Below are positions 50,989 to 60,678 of a DNA stretch of 64,000 nt, piece after piece. Numbering within the stretch: position 1 is the first letter of the stretch; each line of letters starts with the position of its first letter. A model generated the notes under the pieces. That model made no database searches. It had not been told where the DNA came from and worked only from the letters and a program-made list of their open reading frames with translations. The position numbers and the translations under genes were made by a program. The stretch lies in NCBI RefSeq assembly GCF_002027705.1, contig NZ_MBTG01000010.1, forward strand, positions 62,001-126,000, given 5' to 3'. Source of the DNA: Paenibacillus ferrarius. GTDB taxonomy: Bacteria > Bacillota > Bacilli > Paenibacillales > NBRC-103111.

Positions 50989-51873
50989 TTGTCCAAGAAG
51001 TACAGAAGCACTTCAGGCACCATCTTTGATGTAGGCAACTATCTTGTTCTCGGGTTGATCGGCTTGACCGCCATTCTCCCTTTCATTTATGTCATTGCGG
51101 GCTCCTTCGCCTCGGATGCAGAATTGACGAAAAGAACGGTTTTCCTCGTTCCAGAAACTTTTAGTTTATCGGCGTACAAATTTATTTTCTCAACGGACAC
51201 GATTATGAAGAGCATCTGGGTCTCTCTCTATATCATGGTGGTCGGGACAGCAGTGAATCTATTTTTTACTGTTACAATGGCCTATGCGTTGTCCAAACGA
51301 GGATTAATGGGGCGAAACGCTGTCTTAAATATGGTCGTCTTCTCGATGCTGTTCGGGGGCGGACTCATTCCCATGTACTTAGTCGTTCGTGAGCTTCATT
51401 TGCTAGACAGTTACTGGGCATTGATGATCCCGGGAGCCATCAGTGCTTTTAACTTAATTATTGTGAAAAATTTTTTCCAGGAGCTTCCCCCCGAGCTGGA
51501 AGAAGCGGCCAAAATCGACGGCTGTACGGAATTAGGGTTGCTTTGGAGAATCGTCCTGCCTTTATCGATGCCGGTACTTGCTACTTTCACGTTGTTTTAC
51601 GCGGTTGGTCATTGGAACAACTTTTTTTCTGCCCTGCTTTACATCAATGATCCTGCGAAGTGGCCGCTGCAGGTCATGCTCAGACAGATCGTGCTGTTGT
51701 CGCAGATGGCTGCCGGAGATGCGAGTACCGTAGATCCACAATTCGTCAAAGACCAGGAGCAGTCGATTAAGATGGCTGTTATCGTGGTAGGAACCATCCC
51801 CATACTGCTTGTCTATCCGTTCTTGCAAAAGCATTTTGCCAAGGGGGTCTTGATCGGATCGGTCAAGGGGTAA
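50989..51873 (+). CDS. Sugar ABC transporter permease, LplC type
   Basis: 294 residues, six membrane segments, EAA loop EEAAKIDGCTELGLLWRIVLPLSMPVLATF. TTG start preceded by AAAGGAGGAG. It is the second permease of the heterodimer with the preceding LplB type, 35 bases apart. No ATPase is encoded here, which is typical of this family. Confidence 0.93.
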   Translation: MSKKYRSTSGTIFDVGNYLVLGLIGLTAILPFIYVIAGSFASDAELTKRTVFLVPETFSLSAYKFIFSTDTIMKSIWVSLYIMVVGTAVNLFFTVTMAYALSKRGLMGRNAVLNMVVFSMLFGGGLIPMYLVVRELHLLDSYWALMIPGAISAFNLIIVKNFFQELPPELEEAAKIDGCTELGLLWRIVLPLSMPVLATFTLFYAVGHWNNFFSALLYINDPAKWPLQVMLRQIVLLSQMAAGDASTVDPQFVKDQEQSIKMAVIVVGTIPILLVYPFLQKHFAKGVLIGSVKG

Positions 51874-51922
51874 CACGGATTACGATATAAGCAAGCCATT
51901 ATTTTAGAGGAGGCACGAGAAC

Positions 51923-53506
51923 ATGAGACAAAATACGAAAAAATGGATGTCCGTTGCGGCAATAGGTACGGTGACGATGACGACCATCGTCGGCTGCAGC
52001 GACAGCAAACAGAGCCCCGAAGCATCAACGGCAGCGTCTGCACCTAGTCAAGCGGCACAAACCAAGGCCCCGCAGCCGCAAGCTCCGCTGGATCTAAACA
52101 TCATGCTTCCGATTTTTAAGACCAATTATCCCAAAGACGATGGGCCCGTTGTAACAGAAATCGAAAAAAGAACCAATACGAATATCCACCTCGAATGGGT
52201 CCCGAACTCTTCGTATCCAGATAAATTCAACATCACGCTCGCTTCAGGCAAGCTTCCTCACATTATCTATGTGCCGGATGTGAAAAATCCGAGCTTCGTG
52301 AATGCAGTCAAGTCCGGCGCTTTCTGGGAAGTAGGCAAATACATGAAGGATTTCCCGACGCTGAGCCAAGCCAATCAAGTTATCTTGAACAACTCCTCTG
52401 TTGATGGGAAAAATTACGGTATTTACCGGGGCCGCGCCTTAGGGCGCAATGGTATCAACTACCGCAAAGATTGGCTGGAAGCGGTCGGCATGCAGCCGCC
52501 CAAAACGATTGATGACTTTTATAATATGCTCAAAGCATTTAAAGAGAAGGACCCGGACAAAAACGGCAAGGATGATACGTATGGCATGGTGATGGTCAAA
52601 TGGACCGGCCAATGGGCAAGCAGCTTTGATATTATTAAGCTGTGGTTCGGCTCCCCGAACAAATGGGGCGTCATTGGCGACAAGCTGGTGCCGGAGCATC
52701 AGACACCGGAATATTTGGAAGCTTTGAAGTTTATGAAAAAGCTGTATGATGAGAAGCTGATCAATCAGGATTTTGCCGTATTCGATTCCGCCAAATGGAA
52801 TGACCCCGTTGTTAATAATCAGGCGGGTGTTATCATCGACGTAACCGATAATGCAGCGCGCTTGGACGATAAAATTCATCAGGTGCTTGCCAAGGAAGGC
52901 AAAGATAAACCAGATGTCCATTATATTGATAATATGATTGGCGTCACAGGCAAGAATGGATTGAAAGCGCTGCCGACCTCTGGATTCGCCGGACTCCTTG
53001 CGATTCCCAAATCCTCTGTGAAGACGGAGGAAGAGTTGAAGCGTGTTCTGAAGATGCTGGATCAGATGAACGAACCGGAACTCACCACATTGGCTGGTTA
53101 CGGCATTGAAGGAAAGCACTATACGAAGGACGGCGACGCCGTTGTGGCAAGCAAGGACACAGCCCTTCTGGAGTCAGAAGTAGAAGGCTTGAACCAGATG
53201 CTGCCGTTCATTCCGGAGGATCGCGGGCTGAAAGTGAAGCAAACGCCGCTTCGTCTACAAACGGCCAAAATCCAGAAGGAAGCAGAGCAGTTCGTCGTAG
53301 CGAATCCCGCAGAACCGTTCATTTCTTCGGTGTATTCGCAGAAAGGGCAGCAACTGGACAATGTCATTAATGATGCCCGCATCAAATTCATTGTTGGGCA
53401 AAGTGATGAAGCTGCGCTCTTGGCTGCTTTCGAAACCTGGAAAAAGTCAGGCGGGGATGACCTTGTCAAGGAAATGAATGAGCTGTATGCCGCTTCCAAG
53501 AAATAA
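51923..53506 (+). CDS. Lipoprotein sugar-binding protein, LplA type
   Basis: 527 residues, the usual size for this family. A lipobox TIVGC with Cys25 follows a hydrophobic signal; the mature protein starts with a Ser/Ala/Pro/Gln linker, then the two-lobed fold (LDLNIMLPIF, YPDKFNITLASGKLPHIIYVPD, INYRKDWLEAVGMQPPKTIDDFYNMLKAFKEKDPDKNGKDDTYGM). It is anchored in the outer leaflet and delivers an oligosaccharide to the two upstream permeases. GAGGAGGC precedes the ATG. A terminator follows, so the operon is three genes. Confidence 0.93.
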   Translation: MRQNTKKWMSVAAIGTVTMTTIVGCSDSKQSPEASTAASAPSQAAQTKAPQPQAPLDLNIMLPIFKTNYPKDDGPVVTEIEKRTNTNIHLEWVPNSSYPDKFNITLASGKLPHIIYVPDVKNPSFVNAVKSGAFWEVGKYMKDFPTLSQANQVILNNSSVDGKNYGIYRGRALGRNGINYRKDWLEAVGMQPPKTIDDFYNMLKAFKEKDPDKNGKDDTYGMVMVKWTGQWASSFDIIKLWFGSPNKWGVIGDKLVPEHQTPEYLEALKFMKKLYDEKLINQDFAVFDSAKWNDPVVNNQAGVIIDVTDNAARLDDKIHQVLAKEGKDKPDVHYIDNMIGVTGKNGLKALPTSGFAGLLAIPKSSVKTEEELKRVLKMLDQMNEPELTTLAGYGIEGKHYTKDGDAVVASKDTALLESEVEGLNQMLPFIPEDRGLKVKQTPLRLQTAKIQKEAEQFVVANPAEPFISSVYSQKGQQLDNVINDARIKFIVGQSDEAALLAAFETWKKSGGDDLVKEMNELYAASKK

Positions 53507-53523
53507 GGGGGCTATCCTAGAAG

Positions 53524-53549
53524 AGCCGTGTGTATCAACACGGCTTTTT
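53524..53549 (+). terminator. Rho-independent terminator
   Basis: AGCCGTGT-GTATCA-ACACGGCT followed by TTTTT. It ends the ABC transporter operon. Confidence 0.85.
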
Positions 53550-53692
53550 CTCCTTTTACAAGGAATACAGGGAAATGTCGGAAATTCAAAGGATTTAGTC
53601 TGTTTTTTAACTTCCCTAATCCCGTCTGCCGTTATAACCTCGAAGTGAGGGTCATGGCTTGAAACAAAACTTAAGAATCGGTAGGTGAGATC

Positions 53693-55954
53693 ATGCTGAG
53701 TAAAGTAAGGGCGGGACTTGCCAAAAGGCGGGGCCGGCCAGTCGGCAGCCAAGGGCGCTTTTATAAAAAAAGCTTAATCACGATCTTTATCGTCTCTGGT
53801 ATTCCAGGGCTCATCCTGGGGGCGCTCATATACTGGATGGCAGGGGGGCGTGTGGAAAGAGAGCTTCTTCAGCTGCACTACCGACTGATTGAGCAGCGTT
53901 CTCAAAATATTGATGATCAACTTGGCAATCTCGAGCTGCTGCTTTCTCACTGGGCTTTTGATAATAAATTTGATTACAGTTTAAATGGGTTTGATTTTGT
54001 TAAAAACTTCGAAAGAACACAAGATATTACGCGGACACTGGTCGCTATGCAGGGCTCCAATGCAATGGTGAAGAAGGCGGAGCTTTATGTTGGCGGAAAG
54101 AGTTCCGTTTTGTTTAATCCCGAATATTCCGTGCTTGATGAGCGTGCGTCATCGGACATCTATGAACCCCTGATTGCGCGTAAAAATGTAACGTATTGGA
54201 CACAATGGACGCTCGATGCCAAACGTGCCGACACCCAGGATTTAACCCTCGTTCATCATATTCCCGGCGGAAGCTTGCATCCGTTTGGCGTACTCCTCTT
54301 TCAATTCGATAAGGAGAAAATAGCCGACCTTCTGAAAACGATGACACCTTATAACGACGGAGAGACGTTCATGATGCAGACATCGGGGGAGCTTTTTGTC
54401 TCAACGAGTGGAAGCGCTTCCACTTTGCCTTTTGTCCTAGCGCTTAGGGAAAAGATCAATTCATTAGGAACAATACAAGGTTCGTTCTTTTTTGATTGGG
54501 AAAAATCCACGTACACGGTTTCTTTTGGAAGCTTATCCCGCATTGCAGAAGATTGGATGTTCGTATCCGCATCTCCGATTACAAGCATAACCTCGCCTGT
54601 TCTTGTTATTTCCAAACTGATTATCGTGGTAAGTCTCGTTGCTTTGCTGTTAGCGGCCTTTCTATCCTGGCTGGCTTCGCGGCGCATCTATTTGCCTGTA
54701 TGGCGTAATTTGCATGACGAAAGTTTAGAGCTGAACACGAAGCTTGCGGAACAGCTTCCGCACGTAAAGGACAGCTTTCTGCATCAACTGCTTCAAGGTT
54801 ATTTGACAGCTTTCTCGAATGAGGATTTGCTGCGCCGGATGGAGCGGTTCAAGTGGGAAGTCAGGGAGCGTTACTTTATTGTCCTCTATGCCCAGTTAAT
54901 CGGAATGACGACTATGGAAGGGAATTTTCGGGATGGGGATGAAGGACTTATCACGTTTGCGGCGATTAATATGATGGAGGAATTGGCTTCCCAGCATTTC
55001 GAGCAGAGCAACGCGCTTAACTTTCATGATCTGACAGCAGGGATCGTTCTCATCATTCCGGAGAATCAATCCTATTCGGAAGCATGTCAGGCTTTCAGCG
55101 AAGAACTAATGCAGTCGATCAATCGCATTCTGAAAATGCGGATAACATTGGCGATAAGTCGTCCCATTGCGCATATTTCTGATGTTCCTCTCGCTTTCGA
55201 AAGAGTTAAACAAGCAGTCAGCTATCGCAATATTGAGATTGCCAACCAGATCATTGATATGTCAAAGGATAATCTGGAGGGAGAGTCGGAAGCGGAGCCT
55301 CAGTATCCTTTTACACTGGAAAGAGAGCTTGTTCAAGCGCTGCGGACGGGTAGAGAAGACGATGCGCAACAATTATTGGCATCTTTCCTCCATGCCTTAT
55401 CCTGCAAAGGAGCAAAGGGAATTGATGTACAACAGGGCATGCTGCACCTGCTTGGCAACGTTCAGCACGCCATTATGGTATCAGGCATCAATCCGAACCG
55501 GTTGTTCAAGGGAGCGAATCTGTATGAGCAGCTTTCGCAAATCAGAGAGCCGAAACGGATATTGGAATGGTTCCAGGAAAAAGTGCTAACTCCTTTTCTG
55601 AATGAGCTGTCTGGACGAACCGATGCGCAAGTTAAACGGATTATTGAGGAAGCCATGATTTATTTGCAGCAAAATTATATGAAGGATATCTCTCTTGAGA
55701 ACTGCGCGGAGCATACAGGGACCAATATATTTTTCCTTAGCAAATCCTTTAAGCAAGTAACCGGGAAAAACTTTATTGATTACTTGACCGAGCTGCGCAT
55801 GGAGAAAGCCAAGGAGCTGCTGCGCGAGTCTGTTATGAAAATCAACGATGTTGCCGAGCAGGTTGGCTACCAGCACAGCTATTTTAACCGGATTTTCAAA
55901 AAGCTGGAGGGAATGACGCCTACACGTTACAGGGAGCTTAGCCGAACCTCGTAA
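53693..55954 (+). CDS. Membrane-bound AraC-family regulator (Cache sensor)
   Basis: 753 residues. TM1 (SLITIFIVSGIPGLILGALIYWM, about 27-48), an extracellular sensor of about 240 residues, TM2 (VLVISKLIIVVSLVALLLAAFLSWLA, about 302-327), a cytoplasmic linker and a C-terminal AraC helix-turn-helix pair (ENCAEHTGTNIFFLSKSFKQVTGKNFIDYLTELRM, INDVAEQVGYQHSYFNRIFKKLEGMTPTRYRELSR). Proteins of this one-component type control nearby LplABC and pectin/rhamnogalacturonan genes in Paenibacillus and Bacillus. AGGTGAGAT lies before the ATG. It lies between the transporter and the catabolic genes. Confidence 0.92.
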   Translation: MLSKVRAGLAKRRGRPVGSQGRFYKKSLITIFIVSGIPGLILGALIYWMAGGRVERELLQLHYRLIEQRSQNIDDQLGNLELLLSHWAFDNKFDYSLNGFDFVKNFERTQDITRTLVAMQGSNAMVKKAELYVGGKSSVLFNPEYSVLDERASSDIYEPLIARKNVTYWTQWTLDAKRADTQDLTLVHHIPGGSLHPFGVLLFQFDKEKIADLLKTMTPYNDGETFMMQTSGELFVSTSGSASTLPFVLALREKINSLGTIQGSFFFDWEKSTYTVSFGSLSRIAEDWMFVSASPITSITSPVLVISKLIIVVSLVALLLAAFLSWLASRRIYLPVWRNLHDESLELNTKLAEQLPHVKDSFLHQLLQGYLTAFSNEDLLRRMERFKWEVRERYFIVLYAQLIGMTTMEGNFRDGDEGLITFAAINMMEELASQHFEQSNALNFHDLTAGIVLIIPENQSYSEACQAFSEELMQSINRILKMRITLAISRPIAHISDVPLAFERVKQAVSYRNIEIANQIIDMSKDNLEGESEAEPQYPFTLERELVQALRTGREDDAQQLLASFLHALSCKGAKGIDVQQGMLHLLGNVQHAIMVSGINPNRLFKGANLYEQLSQIREPKRILEWFQEKVLTPFLNELSGRTDAQVKRIIEEAMIYLQQNYMKDISLENCAEHTGTNIFFLSKSFKQVTGKNFIDYLTELRMEKAKELLRESVMKINDVAEQVGYQHSYFNRIFKKLEGMTPTRYRELSRTS

Positions 55955-56061
55955 ACTTATCTTGCGAGAGGAGATGAATCAGTTGGCTTTGCAGATTTTC
56001 TTCCAGAGACGTGAGTGAAATGGTATTATTTAGATGCTAGGAAAAGGGGGAGGAATCGAAA

Positions 56062-56862
56062 TTGGCAAAAATATTAATGTGTTATCCTGGGGGACGGCAT
56101 AAAGCTCTGACGATGAGCTATGATGACGGAAGGAATGCGGACAAAAGGCTGGTGGATATTTTCAACCGGAATGGGATCAAGGGGACTTTTCATATCAATT
56201 CAGGATTATTCGATATTCCCGACCGTTTGTCCGAAGATGAAATTCTGTCGCAGTATGAAGGACATGAGGTTTCGGCACATACCCTGACGCATCCAACTAT
56301 CGCCCGTTGTCCGAATGAGCAAATTATTCATGAGGTCATGGAAGACCGCAAAAATCTGGAGCGGATCATGGGATACACCGTAAGAGGGATGTCTTATCCG
56401 AATGGCTCCTACAACAACCGAATTAAAGATTTGCTGCCTGGCCTTGGCATTGAGTATGCGAGAGTTGTCTCAGGGACGGGACACTTCGGAATGCCGCATG
56501 ATTGGCTGGAATGGCAGCCTACCTGCCATCATAATGACAATCTGATGAAACATGCAGAAACATTTGTGAATTTGAATAAGACCCAATATCTATACCTCAT
56601 GTACGTTTGGGGACACAGCTATGAATTTGATACCGATAACAACTGGGATTTGATGGAGAAATTTTGCGCGTATGCCGGCGGCAACTCGGATATCTGGTAT
56701 GCGACAAATATCGAAATTGTTGATTATACAAAAGCTTTCGAACAGCTTAAATTTTCCGCTGGCTTGGATTTTGTTTACAATCCTTCAGCGTTGAGCGTCT
56801 GGCTGCGCGCAGATGATCAAGTGGTGGAAGTGAAAAGCGGAGAGCAAAAGAAGTTGAACTAA
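56062..56862 (+). CDS. Polysaccharide deacetylase (NodB-type)
   Basis: 266 residues without a signal peptide. NodB motifs: MSYDDG (TFDDG-like metal and base Asp), SAHTLTHP (two metal His), RGMSYPNGSYNN and a C-terminal His in YVWGHSYEFD. This is a CE4-like metal-dependent deacetylase acting inside the cell; it probably removes acetyl groups from imported oligosaccharides. TTG start after AAAAGGGGAGG. It follows the AraC regulator gene and precedes the propeller and GH105 genes. A terminator follows at 56864. Confidence 0.88.
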   Translation: MAKILMCYPGGRHKALTMSYDDGRNADKRLVDIFNRNGIKGTFHINSGLFDIPDRLSEDEILSQYEGHEVSAHTLTHPTIARCPNEQIIHEVMEDRKNLERIMGYTVRGMSYPNGSYNNRIKDLLPGLGIEYARVVSGTGHFGMPHDWLEWQPTCHHNDNLMKHAETFVNLNKTQYLYLMYVWGHSYEFDTDNNWDLMEKFCAYAGGNSDIWYATNIEIVDYTKAFEQLKFSAGLDFVYNPSALSVWLRADDQVVEVKSGEQKKLN

Positions 56863-56863
56863 A

Positions 56864-56906
56864 AAGAGGGAATGACGAAGAAAGCTTTCGTCATTTCCTC
56901 TTTTTT
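56864..56906 (+). terminator. Rho-independent terminator
   Basis: GAGGGAATGACGAA pairs with TTCGTCATTTCCTC, then TTTTTT. It ends the deacetylase gene. Confidence 0.88.
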
Positions 56907-57066
56907 CACTGTTTGCGCAAGAAAGTGGCAAGTCGGTTAAAAAATGCAAAGACCTGGTCAAAACAGGCAAAAATGTTCGATTGTACGCAGCCTCAAACTT
57001 GATTACGATGTCACTGAAAGTAATGCTCAGGTACTAGCGTATAGCCTAGATATGGAGGGATTTGAA

Positions 57067-58335
57067 ATGAAGCAAACACTCAGGGAACCATTTCTGATAG
57101 GGAAAATGGATACACAGGCTGCGGGCAAACGATGCAAAATGTTAATAGGCGACCTTAACGGAGACGGCCGCATGGAGCTGCTTATGGTGCAGCCCGACAA
57201 TAGACAGGATGTGCGCTATATTCCTCATCAAGTGCAGTGTCTGACCGCATTCGATCTGGAAGGAAATCTGCTCTGGCAGACAGGCAAGCCAAGCTCGGAA
57301 GCGGGTGGTCCGGGTTCAGATTATCCAGTCCAAATCGTCGACATTGACGGGGACGGCCTGTTGGAGGTTGTGTGCGTCATGGATGACCGATTTTTAATTC
57401 TGGATGGACGGAATGGACAGGTGAAAGCGGCTCATGTTCTGCCCAGTCCTCACGCCCATGACTGCATCATCGTGGCTAACCTGACAGGAGGAAGCTCGGC
57501 AAGCGATATCATTCTCAAGGACCGTTATCACAAGATGTGGGCGCATGACCGTGATTTCAATCTGTTATGGACCTATGAAGGAAATCCAGGGCATTTTCCC
57601 TGGGTGTATGATTTGGATGGAGACGGGTTCGATGAAGTCATGGCTGGATACGATCTGCTTGATCACGATGGAAGCCGGTTATGGAGCTGCCATGATCTGG
57701 ATGATCATGCCGATTGCATCTGGATCGGCGATGTGAATGGGGATGGCGAGCCGGAGCTTGTTATCGGCGGCAGTGTCACTGTCATGTACGATCGCTGTGG
57801 GAAGGAGCTGTGGCGTTATGAAGGCTCCATAGAGTCACAGCATATCGCGTTAGGGAAGTTCCGGAGCGATTTGCCAGGCTTGCAAATTGCTGGCTTGGAT
57901 CGCCTTATCCGCGAGGATGATGGCAAAGGCCTGAAAGGAAAGGATGCGCTCTTCCTACTGGAAAGCGACGGGAAAGAGCTTTGGAAAGAAGACCGCGCAA
58001 CAGATGGTTGGCTGACCATTATCGAGACACTTCGGGACTGGGAGAAGGATTCCGCGGATTATATTCTCGCTTATCGCCGCGGAGGCGGCGTATTCCCAAC
58101 TTTGTATGACGGTCATATGAATGCCGTTGTTGAATTTCCAACCGAAGGCTATGCTGTGCATGCCGCTTTAGTCGGCGGAGAGACTGAGCAAGTGATCATC
58201 TACAATGATGAGACTGCCGCCATTTATGCTAGCCGGCCTATGGATCTGAAAGCCAAGATGGCAGGCATTCCTCTGCCTCAGCCCAAACGCTTGTCCAGCT
58301 CGACGCTGTATCCTGGCGGAGAGATTACGTTATAA
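57067..58335 (+). CDS. FG-GAP/VCBS beta-propeller protein, lyase-like
   Basis: 422 residues, no signal peptide, so cytosolic. At least four Ca-binding-like blades are visible: IGDLNGDGRMELL, IVDIDGDGLLEVV, VYDLDGDGFDEVM and IGDVNGDGEPELV. This repeat arrangement is like the propeller of PL11 rhamnogalacturonan lyases (YesW/YesX), but the catalytic part could not be confirmed. The start is ATG 57067 with GGAGGG 7 bases before; the open frame upstream to 56944 has no site. It runs directly into the GH105 gene, with the stop just before it, so the two are probably co-translated. Confidence 0.8.
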   Translation: MKQTLREPFLIGKMDTQAAGKRCKMLIGDLNGDGRMELLMVQPDNRQDVRYIPHQVQCLTAFDLEGNLLWQTGKPSSEAGGPGSDYPVQIVDIDGDGLLEVVCVMDDRFLILDGRNGQVKAAHVLPSPHAHDCIIVANLTGGSSASDIILKDRYHKMWAHDRDFNLLWTYEGNPGHFPWVYDLDGDGFDEVMAGYDLLDHDGSRLWSCHDLDDHADCIWIGDVNGDGEPELVIGGSVTVMYDRCGKELWRYEGSIESQHIALGKFRSDLPGLQIAGLDRLIREDDGKGLKGKDALFLLESDGKELWKEDRATDGWLTIIETLRDWEKDSADYILAYRRGGGVFPTLYDGHMNAVVEFPTEGYAVHAALVGGETEQVIIYNDETAAIYASRPMDLKAKMAGIPLPQPKRLSSSTLYPGGEITL

Positions 58336-58347
58336 ATGGAGGAAGCT

Positions 58348-60558
58348 ATGAAAAATTATCCGTATTTCCACGAAAACGAATCTATCGCAGGCAAGGTCGA
58401 TCATGAGGAAGAGATATTGGCAGCCGTTGCAGGGAGATTCATCGGCTCTCATCCGAAGCATCGGCCTATTTATCGCATACATACGACGAATGGCTTCAGG
58501 CGCGGCGAAGATTACAGGTATGAAATGAACTTGGTCCATAGATGGCCGGAGCTTGAGAACGGGCAATATGTCTACGTATGGGGAAAGCTATGGAGCGACG
58601 TGGAAGCCGAACATCCGTTTAGTGTGAGCTGCTTCAGCCCCGTACGCGTGTTTATGAACCAATCGCTGCAATTTGTATCGAACCTTAATGATGATGTATT
58701 CCCCGAACGCATCCAACATTTCCGCTCCAAGCTTCACAAAGGCTGGAATCACATTCTTCTTGAATTCGTCAAAACGGAGACAGGCTGCGGCGGCAAATTC
58801 GGAACTGGAAGCGTGAAGGGGTTCCCTATGCACATTCTTGCCCCAACGTCGGAGCGCCAAGGTCAGGAGGGCTGGGTGTACAGCGAGCCTCAAGCTGTGG
58901 TTTGGAGCCTCCTGCCTGATGAGGAAACCGATGTGCTTGTCGGCCAGTGGCACCCAAAGGCGGAATGGTCGCCAGAGGAGATGAGCTTGGGATGTTTCGC
59001 CCGAATCTTCGGACATCAGCCTGAAAGCATCGCATATGCTTGGACAAAGCTGGAGAGCAGAAGCGCGAACGAGCAATCTGTTCATTGGAACGTTGCGCAT
59101 AACGGCCCTGTGACGATCTTTCTTGACGGCAAGCCGGTTCATGAGGAGAGAAACAAGGCAGGTTCGTTTGTTCTTACATTGCCGATTGCTTTCGGTACAC
59201 ACGATATCGTTATTCGTTCAGCATGTGTGAATCCAGTATGGGGATTTACGATGGAGCTGGCCAAAGAAAATAAATATATAAATGTAAAGATGAGCAAACC
59301 TCGCCAGGTAGAAGGCATGTCCGATCATTGGCTATATGCAGGGACTTTCCGATCAGAAAGTGCGCCACAGCCATCTGAGATTATACGTATGGACACATTA
59401 ATAGGAACAGGCTTAGAGCAAACTTTCTGGCGTGCGGATTTACCTGAAGCGTGGGTGCGGCCTTATTTAGAGAACACGATCTATGGCAAATGGAACTATC
59501 CGTTAGGGGTGACGCTTTATGGTATTTTGAAGACGGGCCTGCAGCTTGAGAATTCCTACTTCACGAGCTATGCCATGGATCATATTGAGCTATGCACCTC
59601 ATTCCATGCCTATAGCCTATGGGATCGAAAGCAATATGGTTCACCGGGTATGAATCACCAATTGGCGCTAATCGACAGTTTAGACGATTGCGGCTCTTTC
59701 GGTGCAGCTATGCTGGAGGCCAATAAAGCAAGGCAACTGACTGGGGTCAGCTCAGCGGCCGCTCGGATTGCTCAATACATCACGGCGGAGCAGAGCCGTT
59801 TAGCGGATGGAGCCTTGTACAGAATGCGAGGCACGACTGATTTTATGAAAGACACGGTATGGTGCGACGATCTGTATATGAGTACGCCTTTTCTTAGCAA
59901 GTACTATGAACTTACGGGAGAAAGCAGCTACTTGAATGATGCGGCGATGCAATTTCTCCTGTATAAACAACTGCTATTTATTCCAGAGCTTAAAATTATG
60001 CACCATGTTTACGATTTTAAATTTCAAAAAGGGAATGGCGTTCCATGGGGAAGAGGAAATGGCTGGGTGCTGTTTTCATTGACAGAACTGCTTGCTGTTA
60101 TGCCTGAGAAGCATGAACATCGTCCAGAGCTGTTGAAATTTTTCTGCGAGCTGTGTGAAGGCTACCGGCAATTGCAGGGTACTCATGGATTGTGGCACCA
60201 GGTTCTGACGGACCCAACGTCTTATGAAGAAGCATCCTGCACGTCTATGTTCATATATGCCTTCGCCCGCGGGGTTCGATTCGGTTGGTTAGATGATTCG
60301 GAAACATATATAGAAGCGGTGCTGAAAGGGTGGGAAGGCTTAACCCGGTCATGCATTGATAAAAATGGAAATGTATACGGCGTTTGCCGCGGTTCTGGCT
60401 ACTCCTTTAATTCCTATTACTATAAAGACCAGTTAAGCTGGCAGCTGAATGATACACACGGAATTGGCATTGTGCTGCTTGCGGGTATAGAGCTTATTAA
60501 GATGAAAAAGCATTTGAGAGGGCAGGAAACCGACCAGTATCAACAAAGATCGAAATGA
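58348..60558 (+). CDS. GH105-family unsaturated rhamnogalacturonyl hydrolase, with N-terminal extension
   Basis: 736 residues. The first 330 residues are a beta-rich extension (HNGPVTIFLDGKPVHEE, PIAFGTHDIVIRSACVNPVWGF) that is not in YteR or YesR. From about 370 on it is an alpha/alpha barrel of GH105: MKDTVWCDDLYMSTPFLSKYYELTG with the catalytic Asp, GVPWGRGNGWVLFSLTELLAVMP, and GLWHQVLTDPTSYEEASCTSMF. It cleaves unsaturated galacturonyl-rhamnose units made by lyases. The start is ATG 58348 with GGAGG 5 bases before (an ATG at 58336 overlaps that site). No signal peptide, so substrates come through the ABC transporter. Confidence 0.9.
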   Translation: MKNYPYFHENESIAGKVDHEEEILAAVAGRFIGSHPKHRPIYRIHTTNGFRRGEDYRYEMNLVHRWPELENGQYVYVWGKLWSDVEAEHPFSVSCFSPVRVFMNQSLQFVSNLNDDVFPERIQHFRSKLHKGWNHILLEFVKTETGCGGKFGTGSVKGFPMHILAPTSERQGQEGWVYSEPQAVVWSLLPDEETDVLVGQWHPKAEWSPEEMSLGCFARIFGHQPESIAYAWTKLESRSANEQSVHWNVAHNGPVTIFLDGKPVHEERNKAGSFVLTLPIAFGTHDIVIRSACVNPVWGFTMELAKENKYINVKMSKPRQVEGMSDHWLYAGTFRSESAPQPSEIIRMDTLIGTGLEQTFWRADLPEAWVRPYLENTIYGKWNYPLGVTLYGILKTGLQLENSYFTSYAMDHIELCTSFHAYSLWDRKQYGSPGMNHQLALIDSLDDCGSFGAAMLEANKARQLTGVSSAAARIAQYITAEQSRLADGALYRMRGTTDFMKDTVWCDDLYMSTPFLSKYYELTGESSYLNDAAMQFLLYKQLLFIPELKIMHHVYDFKFQKGNGVPWGRGNGWVLFSLTELLAVMPEKHEHRPELLKFFCELCEGYRQLQGTHGLWHQVLTDPTSYEEASCTSMFIYAFARGVRFGWLDDSETYIEAVLKGWEGLTRSCIDKNGNVYGVCRGSGYSFNSYYYKDQLSWQLNDTHGIGIVLLAGIELIKMKKHLRGQETDQYQQRSK

Positions 60559-60621
60559 GCAATTGTTTAATTTATGGATCCTGATGGTAGTATTTTGATG
60601 GTATGTAAATAGAATGATAGT

Positions 60622-60653
60622 GAAAGAGCTTGCCTCACGGAAGCTCTTTTTTT
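60622..60653. terminator. Bidirectional terminator
   Basis: GAAAGAGCTT-GCCTCACGG-AAGCTCTTTT plus T run. It ends the GH105 gene and the convergent TetR gene. Confidence 0.85.
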
Positions 60654-60678
60654 GTTTGTGAACTATTCTTGCTTGGCT

